A stretch of 64,000 nt of DNA from Nocardia fusca NBRC 14340 (GCF_001618425.1 NZ_BDCU01000010.1:1-64000), one strand, 5' to 3'; positions 54,352 to 63,428 are shown, counted from the stretch's first letter. The notes: generated by a model from the sequence alone, not told the origin. Numbers and translations are program-made.

Positions 54352-55233
54352 TCAGCTTTTGACTCCGCCCGCCGTGAGTCCGGAGATGATGCGTCGCTGG
54401 AAAATCAGTACCAGGATCACCAGCGGCACGGTTACCAGCGTGCCCGCCGCCATGATCGCACCGTACGGGGGGACCAGCGGATTGTTCCCGGAGAACCGGG
54501 CGATGGCAACCGTCACCGGTTCCGTTTCGCTACCGGAGAGTACCCGGGCGAGCAGATACTCGTTGACCGCCGCGATGAACGCCAGGATCGCGGTGGTGAA
54601 CACGGCCGGCGCGGCCAACGGCAGCATCACCAGCCGGAACGCTTGCACCTTGGTGGCGCCGTCGATCCGGGCCGCCTCCTCGAGTTCCCACGGCAGTTCG
54701 GCGAAGAACGAGGCCAGGATGTACACCGTCAGCGGCAGCACGAAGGAGATGTTCGGCAGGATCAACGCCTGGTACCTGCCGATCCAGCCGATCTCGGTGA
54801 ACAGCTGGAACAGCGGGGTCACCAGGACGACCACGGGGAACATCGACGCGCTCAGGATCACGCCGGACACCAGGTAGCGGCCCTTGAAGGTGAGCCGGGC
54901 CAGCGCATATGCCGCCATGATCCCGATGACCAGCGCGATCGCGGTACTGGCCGCGCCGATGATCACGCTGTTGAGCAGCGCGTGAGCGAAATTGTTACCG
55001 CGGCTGGTGTCGAACGCGTCCCGGAAGTTGTCCAGGGTGATGTGCGTGGGCCACGGAGTGGGATCGAAGGTGTGGGCGGGATCGCGGAAGGCGGTCACCG
55101 CCATCCAGTAGAACGGGCCCAGCCCCCACACGAGCACGATCAGGGCGCCCACGTAGATGCGGGCCGAGCCGAGCCTGCGCCGCCACGACGACGCGGGGGT
55201 GGTACCGATTTGCTGAGTTGTCACCGCGGCCAT
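54352..55233 (-). CDS. Carbohydrate ABC transporter permease, SugB-like
   Basis: 293 aa. MalG-type permease with six membrane segments. The EAA loop is ELEEAARIDGATKVQAFRLV, followed by MLPLAAPAVFTTAILAFIAA. FTEIGWIGRYQALILPNISF and the closing FQRRIISGLTAGGVKS are typical. The start shares its base with the next upstream gene's end region (ATGGCC at 55233), so it is coupled to the SugA-like permease. It corresponds to SugB of the trehalose importer of mycobacteria by order and by its LpqY-like neighbour. Confidence 0.85.
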   Translation of the reverse strand: MAAVTTQQIGTTPASSWRRRLGSARIYVGALIVLVWGLGPFYWMAVTAFRDPAHTFDPTPWPTHITLDNFRDAFDTSRGNNFAHALLNSVIIGAASTAIALVIGIMAAYALARLTFKGRYLVSGVILSASMFPVVVLVTPLFQLFTEIGWIGRYQALILPNISFVLPLTVYILASFFAELPWELEEAARIDGATKVQAFRLVMLPLAAPAVFTTAILAFIAAVNEYLLARVLSGSETEPVTVAIARFSGNNPLVPPYGAIMAAGTLVTVPLVILVLIFQRRIISGLTAGGVKS

Positions 55234-56267
55234 CACGCCTTCCGCTGTTCTTCCTGCGTCCGCACCGCGTTCGCGCCCAATATCTTCACCAGTACGAACG
55301 CCGCCGCGAAGATCAACAAGAAGGTGATCGTCGACAGTGCGGCCGCACTGTTGGGTCCCTGCCGCGTCTGCTCGACGACCAGGACCGACAGCGTCCGGGT
55401 GGCCGGGAGATTATTGGTCATGATGGCGGGCAGGTCGTACATGCGCAGCGCGTCCATGGTGCGGAACAGCACCGCGACCAGCAGCGCCGGTTTGAGCAGC
55501 GGCATGGTGATCTGGGTGAACCGCTGCCAGGCCGAGGCGCCGTCCACCCGGGCCGCCTCGTAGACGTCGTCGGGGATGATCTGCAGGCCGGCCAGCAGCA
55601 GCAGCGCCACGAACGGCGCGGTCTTCCACACATCGGCGGCGATCACCGCGAAACGGGCCGGCCACGCGTCGGAGGTCCACAGGATCTCGGTGCCGAACAC
55701 GGTGTTGACCACACCGTCGTACTGGAACATGAACTCCCAGAGCCGGGCCGTCACCGCGGTCGGGATCGCCCACGGGATCAGCACCGCCGCGCGCAGCAGC
55801 GCCCGGCCCTTGAAGGTCTTGCCCATGACGATGGCCATACCGAGCCCGATCGCCACCTCCAGCGTCACCGTGACAACCGCGAAGAACAGCGTGACGCCGA
55901 CGGCCCCCCAGAACTCGGCGCCCAGATTACCGGTGGGGCATTCGGTGACGCCGCCGGTGATGACCTGGCATTGGCCGAGGATCCAGTGCAGGTAGTTGTA
56001 GAAGGTGCTTTCGCCGCTGTCGACGAAGCGGCCGGTCGTCTCGTCGAGCCGATCGTCGTAGGTGAACGACATCCACAGCGCCCGCAGCACCGGATAACCG
56101 ATCACCACGGTGAGCGCTATCAGCACCGGCGCGACGAACAGCCACGCCCGGCCCGACATACGGACTTCGTCGCGAAGCCTGCTGGACGTCCCGCGATCGT
56201 CGGTCGCGTTCGCGGGCTTTACTGTACGGACCGACGCCTGCGCGTCCGTTCCGGAAGGATCCGACAC
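55233..56267 (-). CDS. Carbohydrate ABC transporter permease, SugA-like
   Basis: 344 aa. MalF-type permease. The N-terminal cytoplasmic tail is followed by RAWLFVAPVLIALTVVIGYP and five more segments. The EAA loop is DVYEAARVDGASAWQRFTQI. An extended first periplasmic loop contains two Cys (GQCQVITGGVTECPTG) that may pair. GTG start. It is 44 nt after the LpqY-like gene and overlaps the SugB-like gene; the three form one leftward operon. Confidence 0.85.
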   Translation of the reverse strand: MSDPSGTDAQASVRTVKPANATDDRGTSSRLRDEVRMSGRAWLFVAPVLIALTVVIGYPVLRALWMSFTYDDRLDETTGRFVDSGESTFYNYLHWILGQCQVITGGVTECPTGNLGAEFWGAVGVTLFFAVVTVTLEVAIGLGMAIVMGKTFKGRALLRAAVLIPWAIPTAVTARLWEFMFQYDGVVNTVFGTEILWTSDAWPARFAVIAADVWKTAPFVALLLLAGLQIIPDDVYEAARVDGASAWQRFTQITMPLLKPALLVAVLFRTMDALRMYDLPAIMTNNLPATRTLSVLVVEQTRQGPNSAAALSTITFLLIFAAAFVLVKILGANAVRTQEEQRKA

Positions 56268-56311
56268 CGTTACTCTCTCCTACGGGCTCGCCGGGTCCGG
56301 TTGAACAATTT

Positions 56312-57595
56312 CTACGATCCGGCCGTCTCGATGCCCTTCTGCATGCCGATGATCGCGTCGTTCACGGACTTGGTTCCGGTCAGGGCAGCATATGCGTTGT
56401 CCTGAATGGCTTTGGACACCGCCGGATAGAACGGGGTGACCGGTCGGGGCACCGCGCTGGCGATGGAATCCTTCAAGGCGGGCAGGTACGGCATCTTGGC
56501 GATGAGCGCCGGATCGTCGTAGATCGAGGCCCGTACCGACGGCAGCGCGCCGGAGGCGATGATGTGCTGGGCTTCCTCGCTGATCAGGAACTTCAGGAAA
56601 TCCAGTGCTGTGGCCTTGTTCTCGGAATACGCGCTGATCGCGGCGTTGTAGCCGCCGAGGGTCGAGGCGCCGATCCCGGTGTCTCCGGGCAGCGGCGCGA
56701 CCCCGAACTTGTCCTTGACCGCGGAGGCTTCCGAAGCGGCGTCACCGTAGGTGGAGGGCCAGCTGCGCAGGAACATGAGTTTGCCCTGGGTGAACGCGGC
56801 ACCGCTCGTCGGTTCCTGGAAGGTGATGGCTTCGCGGGGGATATCGCCGACCCGATAGGCGTCCACCAGCTGCTCGAGCCCGGCCCGCGACTCCGGGCTG
56901 TTGACCGTCGGGGTGCGGCCGTCGGTGCCGACGAACGTTCCGCCGAAGGCGTTGATCACCTCGGCGGTGTTCACCGTCAGGCCCTCGTAGGGCGCGAACT
57001 GGCCCGCGTAGCAGCCGATCTGGTTGTCCCGGGCCAGCGGGCAGCCGGCGCGCATCTCGGCCCAGGTGAGCGGGGGATTCGGCACCAGGTCCTTGCGGTA
57101 GAACAGCAGGCCACCGTTGGTGTTGCGGGGCGCGGCGTACAGGGTGCCGTTGTAGGTGGCGCTGGCCACCGGCGGCGACAGCAGCGGCGAGGTGTCGATG
57201 GCGAACTGGTCCTCCAAGGGCTGGATCCAGCCCTTGGCCGCGAACTCCGCGGTCCACGGCACGTCGAGGGCGACCACGTCGTAGTCGGTCGATTTCGCGC
57301 GCATGTGCTCGACCAGATCGTCGTACTGGGCCGAGGCGTCGTTGGACTGTTCCTTGTAGGTGACCTGCTCGTCGGGATGGGTGGCGTTCCAGCGGTCGAT
57401 GACCTGCTTGACCGCACCGGTCTCGGTGGTGTCCTTACCTTCGACGTAGGTGATCGGGCCGCGGCCGTCCTGGTTCATGCCGAGCTGTTCATCGGTGTCG
57501 CTCGTGTTGCAGGCGGTGGCAAAGGTCACGGTCAGCAGCGCGATCGGCCATAGGACGAGCGCGGCACGTAGAGACGGCGCCTTCTTGAAAGCCAT
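56312..57595 (-). CDS. lpqY: Sugar-binding lipoprotein, LpqY-like
   Basis: 427 aa. Extracytoplasmic solute-binding protein of family 1. The signal peptide RAALVLWPIALLTVTFATAC carries a lipobox-like ATAC. GRGPITYVEGKDTTETGAVK matches the start of mature LpqY (GRGPITYAxGKDTS), and CYAGQFAPYEGLTVNTAEVI and LMFLRSWPSTYG are also close. LpqY-SugABC imports trehalose released from mycolyl transfer; the same role is likely here but not certain. The ATG at 57595 follows GGAG. No ATPase gene is adjacent. Confidence 0.8.
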   Translation of the reverse strand: MAFKKAPSLRAALVLWPIALLTVTFATACNTSDTDEQLGMNQDGRGPITYVEGKDTTETGAVKQVIDRWNATHPDEQVTYKEQSNDASAQYDDLVEHMRAKSTDYDVVALDVPWTAEFAAKGWIQPLEDQFAIDTSPLLSPPVASATYNGTLYAAPRNTNGGLLFYRKDLVPNPPLTWAEMRAGCPLARDNQIGCYAGQFAPYEGLTVNTAEVINAFGGTFVGTDGRTPTVNSPESRAGLEQLVDAYRVGDIPREAITFQEPTSGAAFTQGKLMFLRSWPSTYGDAASEASAVKDKFGVAPLPGDTGIGASTLGGYNAAISAYSENKATALDFLKFLISEEAQHIIASGALPSVRASIYDDPALIAKMPYLPALKDSIASAVPRPVTPFYPAVSKAIQDNAYAALTGTKSVNDAIIGMQKGIETAGS

Positions 57596-57782
57596 CGCGG
57601 AACTCCAGGGTCGACACAGTGAGCGGCAGCACAACGCAACATACATGGTGTGCACGCTCGGTGTCGGATACTCCCGTACCGAAGTGAGCGGAGGCGCGCG
57701 TGGCCACGGACATCGGCGACTCCGCCGGGACGGGGCGCAAGGCCGGGCGTCGGCGGGCGTCGCGGGTATAACGACTGGTAGG

Positions 57783-57976
57783 CGTACCTCCGCATTCGCT
57801 CCGGCCGTGCGCGGACAGAGGACGGGCTATGCCCGGCTGCGCCGGCTGGGCGTACCTCCGCATTCGCTCCGGCCGTGCGCGGACAGAGGACGGGCTATGC
57901 CCGGCTGCGCCGGCTGGGCGTACCTCCGCATTCGCTCCGGCCGTGCGCGGACAGAGGACGGGCTGCGCCGATTAGG
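57783..57976. repeat. 68-bp tandem repeat, nearly three copies
   Basis: Unit begins CGTACCTCCGCATTCGCTCC and ends GCGCCGGCTGGG. Copies lie at 57783-57850 and 57851-57918 (identical by eye), with a third from 57919 that loses an internal piece after GACGGGCT and ends near 57976. The period is not a multiple of three and the region is between divergent genes, so it is noncoding. It lies upstream of both lpqY and the DUF2786 gene. Confidence 0.9.
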
Positions 57977-57986
57977 CTGTAGCCCG

Positions 57987-58847
57987 ATGTCCTCCGCGAA
58001 CGCAGTCTCCGATCGCCTGCTCACCAGGATCGGTGGACTGCTGCGCAAAGCCGAATCCACCGACAACGAGCACGAGGCGGAGGCGTTCCTGGCCGCGGCG
58101 CAGCGGCTGGCGACCCGGTCCTCGATCGACCTGGCGGTGGCGCGGGCACACACCCGGGACCGGGAACGGCCCAGCGCGCTGATCCAGCGGATGATCCCGA
58201 TCGGTGAACCCGGCCGCAAGGGTCTGCGCACCTATGTGCAGCTGTTCGTGGCCATCGCCACCGCCAACGATGTGCGCTGTGATGTGGCCCGCACCTCGAC
58301 CCAGGTCTACGCCTACGGGTTCGCGGCGGATATCGCCGTCTGCGAAGCGCTCTACTCCAGCCTGCTGGTGCAGATGGTGCGGGCGTCGGACCGGTACATC
58401 AAGTCCGGCGATCACCGGGCCGCGACCATGGAGAAGGTCGTCACCGAGCGCCGGGCCGGGCGGCGGGTGCGCCGCGTGGTGCGGGTCCCGGTGGCCGGGG
58501 TGACGGCCAGGCTGAATTTCCAGCTCGCGTTCGCCGAGCGCATCGGAATCCGGCTCGCCGAGGCCAGAGCGGACGTCGAACGGTCCGCGACCGGCCGCGA
58601 CGTCCGGACCGCCACACCGGGCGCTGCGGACCGGGCCGCGGAAACGGCGCTGGCATTGCGCGGCAAGGAGATCGAGCTCGCCGATTTCTACACCCGTAAC
58701 TCGGAGGCCCGCGGCACCTGGCGCGGACCGCGCACCTCCACCGGCTACGCCCCGGACGCCCGGCGCGCGGGGGACCGGGCCGGGCGGGCGGCCCGGCTCG
58801 GGCCGGCGCGGGAACTGGACGGGGCGCGCGGGCAACTCCCCGGATAG
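57987..58847 (+). CDS. DUF2786 domain protein
   Basis: 286 aa. The N-terminal DUF2786 segment reads RLLTRIGGLLRKAESTDNEH, then EAEAFLAAAQRLATRSSIDL. A middle region with RTYVQLFVAIATANDVRCDV and TQVYAYGFAADIAVCEALYS follows, then a basic C-terminus. Function is unknown; the family is common in mycolata and phages. The ATG lies 10 bp after the tandem repeat. Next comes a putative metallohydrolase 6 nt away, and this pair is conserved together in mycobacteria. Confidence 0.82.
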   Translation: MSSANAVSDRLLTRIGGLLRKAESTDNEHEAEAFLAAAQRLATRSSIDLAVARAHTRDRERPSALIQRMIPIGEPGRKGLRTYVQLFVAIATANDVRCDVARTSTQVYAYGFAADIAVCEALYSSLLVQMVRASDRYIKSGDHRAATMEKVVTERRAGRRVRRVVRVPVAGVTARLNFQLAFAERIGIRLAEARADVERSATGRDVRTATPGAADRAAETALALRGKEIELADFYTRNSEARGTWRGPRTSTGYAPDARRAGDRAGRAARLGPARELDGARGQLPG

Positions 58848-58853
58848 CCGGCC

Positions 58854-59375
58854 GTGCGGGATACGCAGCGCGCCAGGGTGTACGACGCCGAGCAGCTGGT
58901 GCGTTCGGTCTTCGACCGGGCGGCGGAATTCGGGCAGCGCACGGTCGAAGTGCACGGGTCGCGGCTGACCTTACCGGTGGAGCGGAAATTCGCCTCGGTG
59001 GATTCGGTGCAGCAGTACTGCGACCGGGTACTCGCTCTCGGCTGGGTCGCGGCTACCTGGGAGCGGGCGGGTGTGCCGATCCGGGTGCGCGCTCGTGCCG
59101 GAAATATCGCCGCTCATTACGAATCCGGGCAGGCCGTGCTGGCGGTACCCCTGCGCGCGGAGACCTCGGCGCGCGGTCGGACCGCGTGGGCGCTGCGAGA
59201 ACTGGTCGTTCTGCACGAATTGGCACACCATCTCGAACCACGGCCGGAGGCGGTGGCCGCACACGGACCCGAATTCTGTTCGCGGTATGTGGATTTGGCC
59301 GACGGCGTGATCGGACCGGAGGCGGGGCTGCTGTTACGCCTGACCTTCCACGACTCGGGCGTTCGGTTGGGTTGA
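58854..59375 (+). CDS. Putative metallohydrolase, TIGR04338-like
   Basis: 173 aa. The zinc motif HELAHH occurs in LVVLHELAHHLEP, with AAHGPEFCSRYVDLAD supplying the third ligand. It has the size and layout of the TIGR04338 family of small actinobacterial metallohydrolases next to DUF2786 genes. GTG start; the gene follows the DUF2786 stop by 6 nt. No export signal, so probably cytoplasmic. Substrate unknown. Confidence 0.82.
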   Translation: MRDTQRARVYDAEQLVRSVFDRAAEFGQRTVEVHGSRLTLPVERKFASVDSVQQYCDRVLALGWVAATWERAGVPIRVRARAGNIAAHYESGQAVLAVPLRAETSARGRTAWALRELVVLHELAHHLEPRPEAVAAHGPEFCSRYVDLADGVIGPEAGLLLRLTFHDSGVRLG

Positions 59376-59509
59376 GTCGCGGTTTCGACGCCCCGGGAAG
59401 TTCGTCCAGAGCGCATCCGGGTTCGTCGGACGGGCACGGAGGCATACGGGCCGAGCGTGTCGTCGGCCACGAACACCGTTCTCGCCCCGGGTGTTCGTGG
59501 CCGGCAGTT

Positions 59510-60745
59510 TCAGCGCGGCGCGTCCGGTCCGGTCCGGAGGTCGGTGAGGAAGAAGGCCCGGATGTCCTCGGCGAGTAGTTCGGGGACCTCCATGGCGGCG
59601 AAGTGGCCGCCGCGGTCGAACTCCGACCAGTGCCGGATGTCGTAGAGCCGTTCGGCCAGCGGTCGCACCGACTGGGTGATGTCGTGGGCGAACACCGCCA
59701 CCCCGAGCGGCACCGGGCACGGTGCCGACCCCCGGGCGGACTCGCGCGTCAGTCGTGCCGAGGAGGCCGCGGTGGCGGTCAGCCAGTACAGCGAGACATC
59801 GGTGAGCATCCGCTCATCGCTGACGGGTGTGCGAGGGTCGGTCCACTGGGCGAAGCGCTCCGCGATCCAGGCCAGCTGGCCGACCGGTGAGTCGGTCAAC
59901 GCGTAGCCGATGGTCTGCGGGGTGGTGGCCTGCAACGCCTGGTAGGGGGGCCGGTTCGCCATCAGGTACTGCACCTTGTCGAGCCGGGCGCGATCGGTTT
60001 CGGACAGTTCGAGGCCGGCGGCGGGGTCCGGCCGGGTCGGCAGGTAGTTGACGTGCACTCCGACGACGTGTTCGGGTGCCAGCGCGCCGAGCGCCTGGGA
60101 GATACCGGAACCGAAATCGCCGCCCTGCGCGCCGAAGCGCTCGTATCCGAGGCGGTGCATCAGTTCGGCCCAGGCCCTGGCGACCCTGGTGGTGTCCCAG
60201 CCGCGCTCATGGGTGGGCCCGGAGAAACCGAAGCCCGGGATGGAGGGGATCACGAGGTGGAAATCGCGGGAGAGCGGTTCGATCACGTCGAGGAACTCCA
60301 GGAACGAGCCGGGCCAGCCGTGGGTCAGGATCAGCGGCAGCGCATCGGGTTTCGCCGATCGGATATGGACGAAGTGGATGTTCTGCCCGTCGATCTCGGT
60401 GGTGAAGTGCGGGAGTTCGTTGAGTTCGGCTTCGTGCGCGCGCCAGTTGTAGCCGGTGCGCCAGTATTCGGCGAGCTCCCGCAGCCGGGCCAGCGGGAAT
60501 CCGTAATCCGTACCGGCGTCGGTGATCTCGTTGGGCCAGCGGGTGCGGGCGAGCCGGTCCGCCAGATCGTCGAGGTCGGCCTGCGGGATATCGATCTGGA
60601 AAGCGGTGATGGCGGTCGGGTTCACGGTGGTCTCCTGAGCGGGAGTGGGTCGAGGGTCGGCGGATGGAATGAGGGAGGTACACCCCGTCACGGTGAGGGT
60701 GAGGGCGATCGCGGCGAGGGCGGCGTATCGAACAGGACCGTCCAT
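59510..60745 (-). CDS. Epoxide hydrolase, lipoprotein-anchored
   Basis: 411 aa. The signal peptide LAAIALTLTVTGC has a lipobox (VTGC), so it should be anchored outside the membrane. The epoxide hydrolase N-terminal domain starts FQIDIPQADLDDLADRLART. The alpha/beta-hydrolase fold has the oxyanion HGWPGSFLEF, the nucleophile elbow AQGGDFGSGI (Asp) and the catalytic His in DRGGHFAAMEVPE. AAAAGGAG precedes the ATG by 5 nt. An export signal is unusual for the family. Two palindromes just upstream indicate repressor control. Confidence 0.85.
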   Translation of the reverse strand: MDGPVRYAALAAIALTLTVTGCTSLIPSADPRPTPAQETTVNPTAITAFQIDIPQADLDDLADRLARTRWPNEITDAGTDYGFPLARLRELAEYWRTGYNWRAHEAELNELPHFTTEIDGQNIHFVHIRSAKPDALPLILTHGWPGSFLEFLDVIEPLSRDFHLVIPSIPGFGFSGPTHERGWDTTRVARAWAELMHRLGYERFGAQGGDFGSGISQALGALAPEHVVGVHVNYLPTRPDPAAGLELSETDRARLDKVQYLMANRPPYQALQATTPQTIGYALTDSPVGQLAWIAERFAQWTDPRTPVSDERMLTDVSLYWLTATAASSARLTRESARGSAPCPVPLGVAVFAHDITQSVRPLAERLYDIRHWSEFDRGGHFAAMEVPELLAEDIRAFFLTDLRTGPDAPR

Positions 60746-60757
60746 GTGGCTCCTTTT

Positions 60758-60797
60758 GTTGGTAACGCCAACGATAGCAACAGTTGGTATAACCAAC
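60758..60797. promoter_or_regulatory. Two similar palindromes upstream of the epoxide hydrolase
   Basis: GTTGGTAACGCCAAC (60758-60772) and the perfect GTTGGTATAACCAAC (60783-60797), with centres 25 bp apart. They lie 13-52 bp before the ATG, where a repressor would block transcription. No regulator gene is adjacent. Confidence 0.65.
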
Positions 60798-61072
60798 AAA
60801 TATGAAGCCGGGTGGTGCTGGAGGCGCGCGCCGAAAAGCCGGAAAACGGCTGGTCGAAAAGGGTGGAGCCGTGCGATGGGGAGACGGTGCCCGTCGCCGC
60901 GGCCGCCTCCGACGCCATGTTGAACGACGAGGCCGGCCGCGCCGCGCACGGCCTGAAACGAGGCGTCAGTGGTAGAAACGCGGCCCGGCGACCGAAACCA
61001 TGAACCTTCCGGCAGTTCTGGTAGGCGGCCGCGGGCGGAGGAGATGCCGCCGGATGCGACCGCGATAGGACC
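60798..61072. other. Gene-poor stretch beside the orphan operator
   Basis: 275 bp. An ATG at 60801 opens a frame that is Arg/Gly-rich and unlike any regulator, and another frame ends GETVPVAAAASDAMLNDEAG without a convincing start. It may be the remains of a divergent regulator gene, but this cannot be shown from the sequence. Confidence 0.3.
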
Positions 61073-62065
61073 TCACACTTCGGTGTGCCGCGACTCCAGC
61101 AACCGTCGCATGCGGGCGATCCACCATTCGGTGCGCTCCGGATCCGGGTGGCGGTACTTCTCCAGCAGGTCGGGATCCGGTGCGGGGGCGGTACGCGGGA
61201 GCGGTAGGAAACCATCCACCGGGCGCAGGGGTTCGGTGACGATATCGCCCTCGAACAGGTTCACCGTGCCGAGACCGCACGCGTGATCGAGCTCCGGGAG
61301 GGCGCCGGCCAGGGCCAGCTGCGCGGCCAGCCCGACGCTGGTTTCCAGGGCGGAGGAGATCACGCACGGTAGTCCGGCGGCCTCGGCGACCCGCAGGGCT
61401 CGCCGCACGCCGCCGAGCGGAGTGCATTTGAGGACCGCGATATCCGCGGCGCCGGCCACCGCGACCCGCAGCGGGTCCTCGGCGCGGCGGATGGATTCGT
61501 CGGCGGCGATGGGTACCTCGACCCGGCGGCGTACGTCGGCCAGTTCCTCGATCGTGCGGCACGGTTGCTCGACGTATTCCAGACCGCCTGCAGCCCGGTC
61601 GATCTCGCGGATGTGCCGGACGGCGGTGGCGACATCCCAGACGGCATTGGCATCGACGCGGATCGCGCCGCCCGGTCCCAGTGCCGACCGTACGGCTTCC
61701 ACCCGGGCCAGATCCTCCGGCAGTGATCTGGGATGGTCGGCGATCTTCACCTTCGCCGTGCGGCAACCGGACCCGGCGACGATCTCGTATGCCCGGTCCG
61801 GGCCGACAGCGGGCACCGTGCAGTTGACCGGGATCCGGTCCCGCACCGGTTCCGGCCAGCCGACGGTGATCTGTTCGAGGGTGGTGTCCAGCCAGTGCCC
61901 GGCCTCGTGGTCGGCGTATTCGGCGAACGGGCAGAATTCGCCCCAGCCGCGGGGCCCCCGCAGCAGCACCCCTTCGCGCACGGTGATCCCGCGGAACTTC
62001 GACCGCAGCGGAATCGCGTAGACGTGCACCTCGTCGATCCGGGGCAGTTCGCTCACCGTGACCAC
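61073..62065 (-). CDS. menC: o-Succinylbenzoate synthase
   Basis: 330 aa. Enolase-superfamily enzyme of menaquinone synthesis; dehydrates SHCHC to o-succinylbenzoate. The catalytic lysine pair is in RTAKVKIADHP and AVLKCTPLGGV. Metal ligands are in IRVDANAVWD, LEYVEQPCRT and IAADESIRRAED. This is the actinobacterial short form. GTG start at 62065; a second GTG follows 9 nt in. No other men gene is in the window. It is followed by the gap before the epoxide hydrolase. Confidence 0.93.
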   Translation of the reverse strand: MVTVSELPRIDEVHVYAIPLRSKFRGITVREGVLLRGPRGWGEFCPFAEYADHEAGHWLDTTLEQITVGWPEPVRDRIPVNCTVPAVGPDRAYEIVAGSGCRTAKVKIADHPRSLPEDLARVEAVRSALGPGGAIRVDANAVWDVATAVRHIREIDRAAGGLEYVEQPCRTIEELADVRRRVEVPIAADESIRRAEDPLRVAVAGAADIAVLKCTPLGGVRRALRVAEAAGLPCVISSALETSVGLAAQLALAGALPELDHACGLGTVNLFEGDIVTEPLRPVDGFLPLPRTAPAPDPDLLEKYRHPDPERTEWWIARMRRLLESRHTEV

Positions 62066-62155
62066 ACTAGGCCAGGTCGTGCGCGCGGCCGGGGACGAGC
62101 CGGCGTCGGCCGGGTGGTGGCCGCGCGGCCACCACCCGGTCCGTACCGCCCGCGA

Positions 62156-63325
62156 TCAGAGCCGTTCGAGAATCGTGGCGTTGGCCAGGCCGCCCGCCTC
62201 GCACATGGTCTGCAGACCGTAGCGGGCGCCGCGGTCGTGCATGGCGTGGACGAGGGTGGTCATCAGCCGGGCCCCGGAGGCGCCGAGCGGATGGCCGAGG
62301 GCGATCGCACCGCCGTTGACATTGACCCGCCCGGGGTCGGCGCCGGTGTCGTGTTCCCAGGCCGTCACCACGGAGGCGAACGCTTCGTTGATCTCGATGA
62401 GGTCGATATCGGCGAGGGTGAGCCCGGCCCGGTCCAGGACCTTGCGGGTGGCCGGGATGACCGCGGTCAGCATGAGCAGCGGGTCGTCTCCGGCCACCGC
62501 GAAACTGTGCAGCCGGGCCAGTGGGCGCAGGCCGAGCGCGCGGGCCCGTTCACTGGTGGTGATGAGCACGGCGGCGCTGCCGTCGCTGATCTGGCTCGCC
62601 GTCGCCGCCGTGATGTTCCAGCCGATCTGCGGGAACCGTTCGGCCATGGCCGGGTCGTAATAGGCGGGCTTCAGCCCGGCCAGGGTGTCGAGGGTGGAGC
62701 CGGTGCGGATGCCCTCGTCGGTGTCGAGGCCCGCCAGCGGGGCCAGCTCGGCGGCGAATTGCCCGTTCTTGGTGGCCCGGGCCGCCTTTTCGTGGCTGTT
62801 CAGTGCGAATTCGTCGAGCTGCGCCCGGCTCAGCCCCCATTTCGCGGCGATGAGTTCGGCGCTGATGCCCTGGGGGACCAGCCCGTCCGGATACCGCCGG
62901 GCGAAACCCACCCCGGAGATGTCGTCGGCGCCCCGGGCGCTCGCGCCCATCGGGACACGGCTCATGGATTCGACTCCGGTGGCCACCACCATGTCGTAGG
63001 CGCCGGCGAGCACGCCCTGCGCGGCGAAGTGGACGGCCTGCTGGCTGCTGCCGCACTGGCGGTCGACCGTGGTGGCCGGGACCGATTCGGGGAAACCGGC
63101 CGCCAGCGCCGCTCGCCGGGTCATGTTCACGCCCTGTTCGCCGACCTGGCTCACCACCCCGCCGATCACGTCGTCGATGAGGGCCGGGTCCACCCCGGTC
63201 CGGGTGATCAGCGCGCTCAGGCTGTGGGCCATGAAGTCCACCGGGTGGATGCCGTGCAGGGCGCCGTTGGGCCTGCCGCGTCCGATGGGGGTCCGTACCG
63301 CATCGACGATGACCGCGTCTCGCAT
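62156..63325 (-). CDS. Thiolase / acetyl-CoA C-acyltransferase
   Basis: 389 aa. Condenses or cleaves acyl-CoA thioesters. The nucleophilic Cys is in VDRQCGSSQQAVHFA, the C-terminal motifs are EINEAFASVV, GGAIALGHPLGASGAR and TMCEAGGLANA, all intact. It resembles FadA5/FadA6-like thiolases of lipid and steroid breakdown. It is divergent from an HxlR regulator, with a palindrome between them, and is probably controlled by it. Confidence 0.9.
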   Translation of the reverse strand: MRDAVIVDAVRTPIGRGRPNGALHGIHPVDFMAHSLSALITRTGVDPALIDDVIGGVVSQVGEQGVNMTRRAALAAGFPESVPATTVDRQCGSSQQAVHFAAQGVLAGAYDMVVATGVESMSRVPMGASARGADDISGVGFARRYPDGLVPQGISAELIAAKWGLSRAQLDEFALNSHEKAARATKNGQFAAELAPLAGLDTDEGIRTGSTLDTLAGLKPAYYDPAMAERFPQIGWNITAATASQISDGSAAVLITTSERARALGLRPLARLHSFAVAGDDPLLMLTAVIPATRKVLDRAGLTLADIDLIEINEAFASVVTAWEHDTGADPGRVNVNGGAIALGHPLGASGARLMTTLVHAMHDRGARYGLQTMCEAGGLANATILERL

Positions 63326-63355
63326 ATCGATTCCTTCCGCCGCCGGGGCGAACCC

Positions 63356-63377
63356 TGGCTAAAGTTATCTAAAGCCA
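63356..63377. promoter_or_regulatory. HxlR-type operator between thiolase and regulator
   Basis: TGGCT (63356-63360) and AGCCA (63373-63377) enclose AAAGTTATCTAA, which also contains the direct repeat CTAAAG. It lies 30 bp from the thiolase start and 51 bp from the regulator start. Confidence 0.5.
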
Positions 63378-63428
63378 GATTAGGTGCTGACATCAGTGGA
63401 GGCAAGTCAGGGTCGATATGATGGGCGG

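Noticed and set aside
57783..57976. CRISPR array
   Set aside because: The 68-bp units are directly abutting identical copies without variable spacers, and no cas gene is present.
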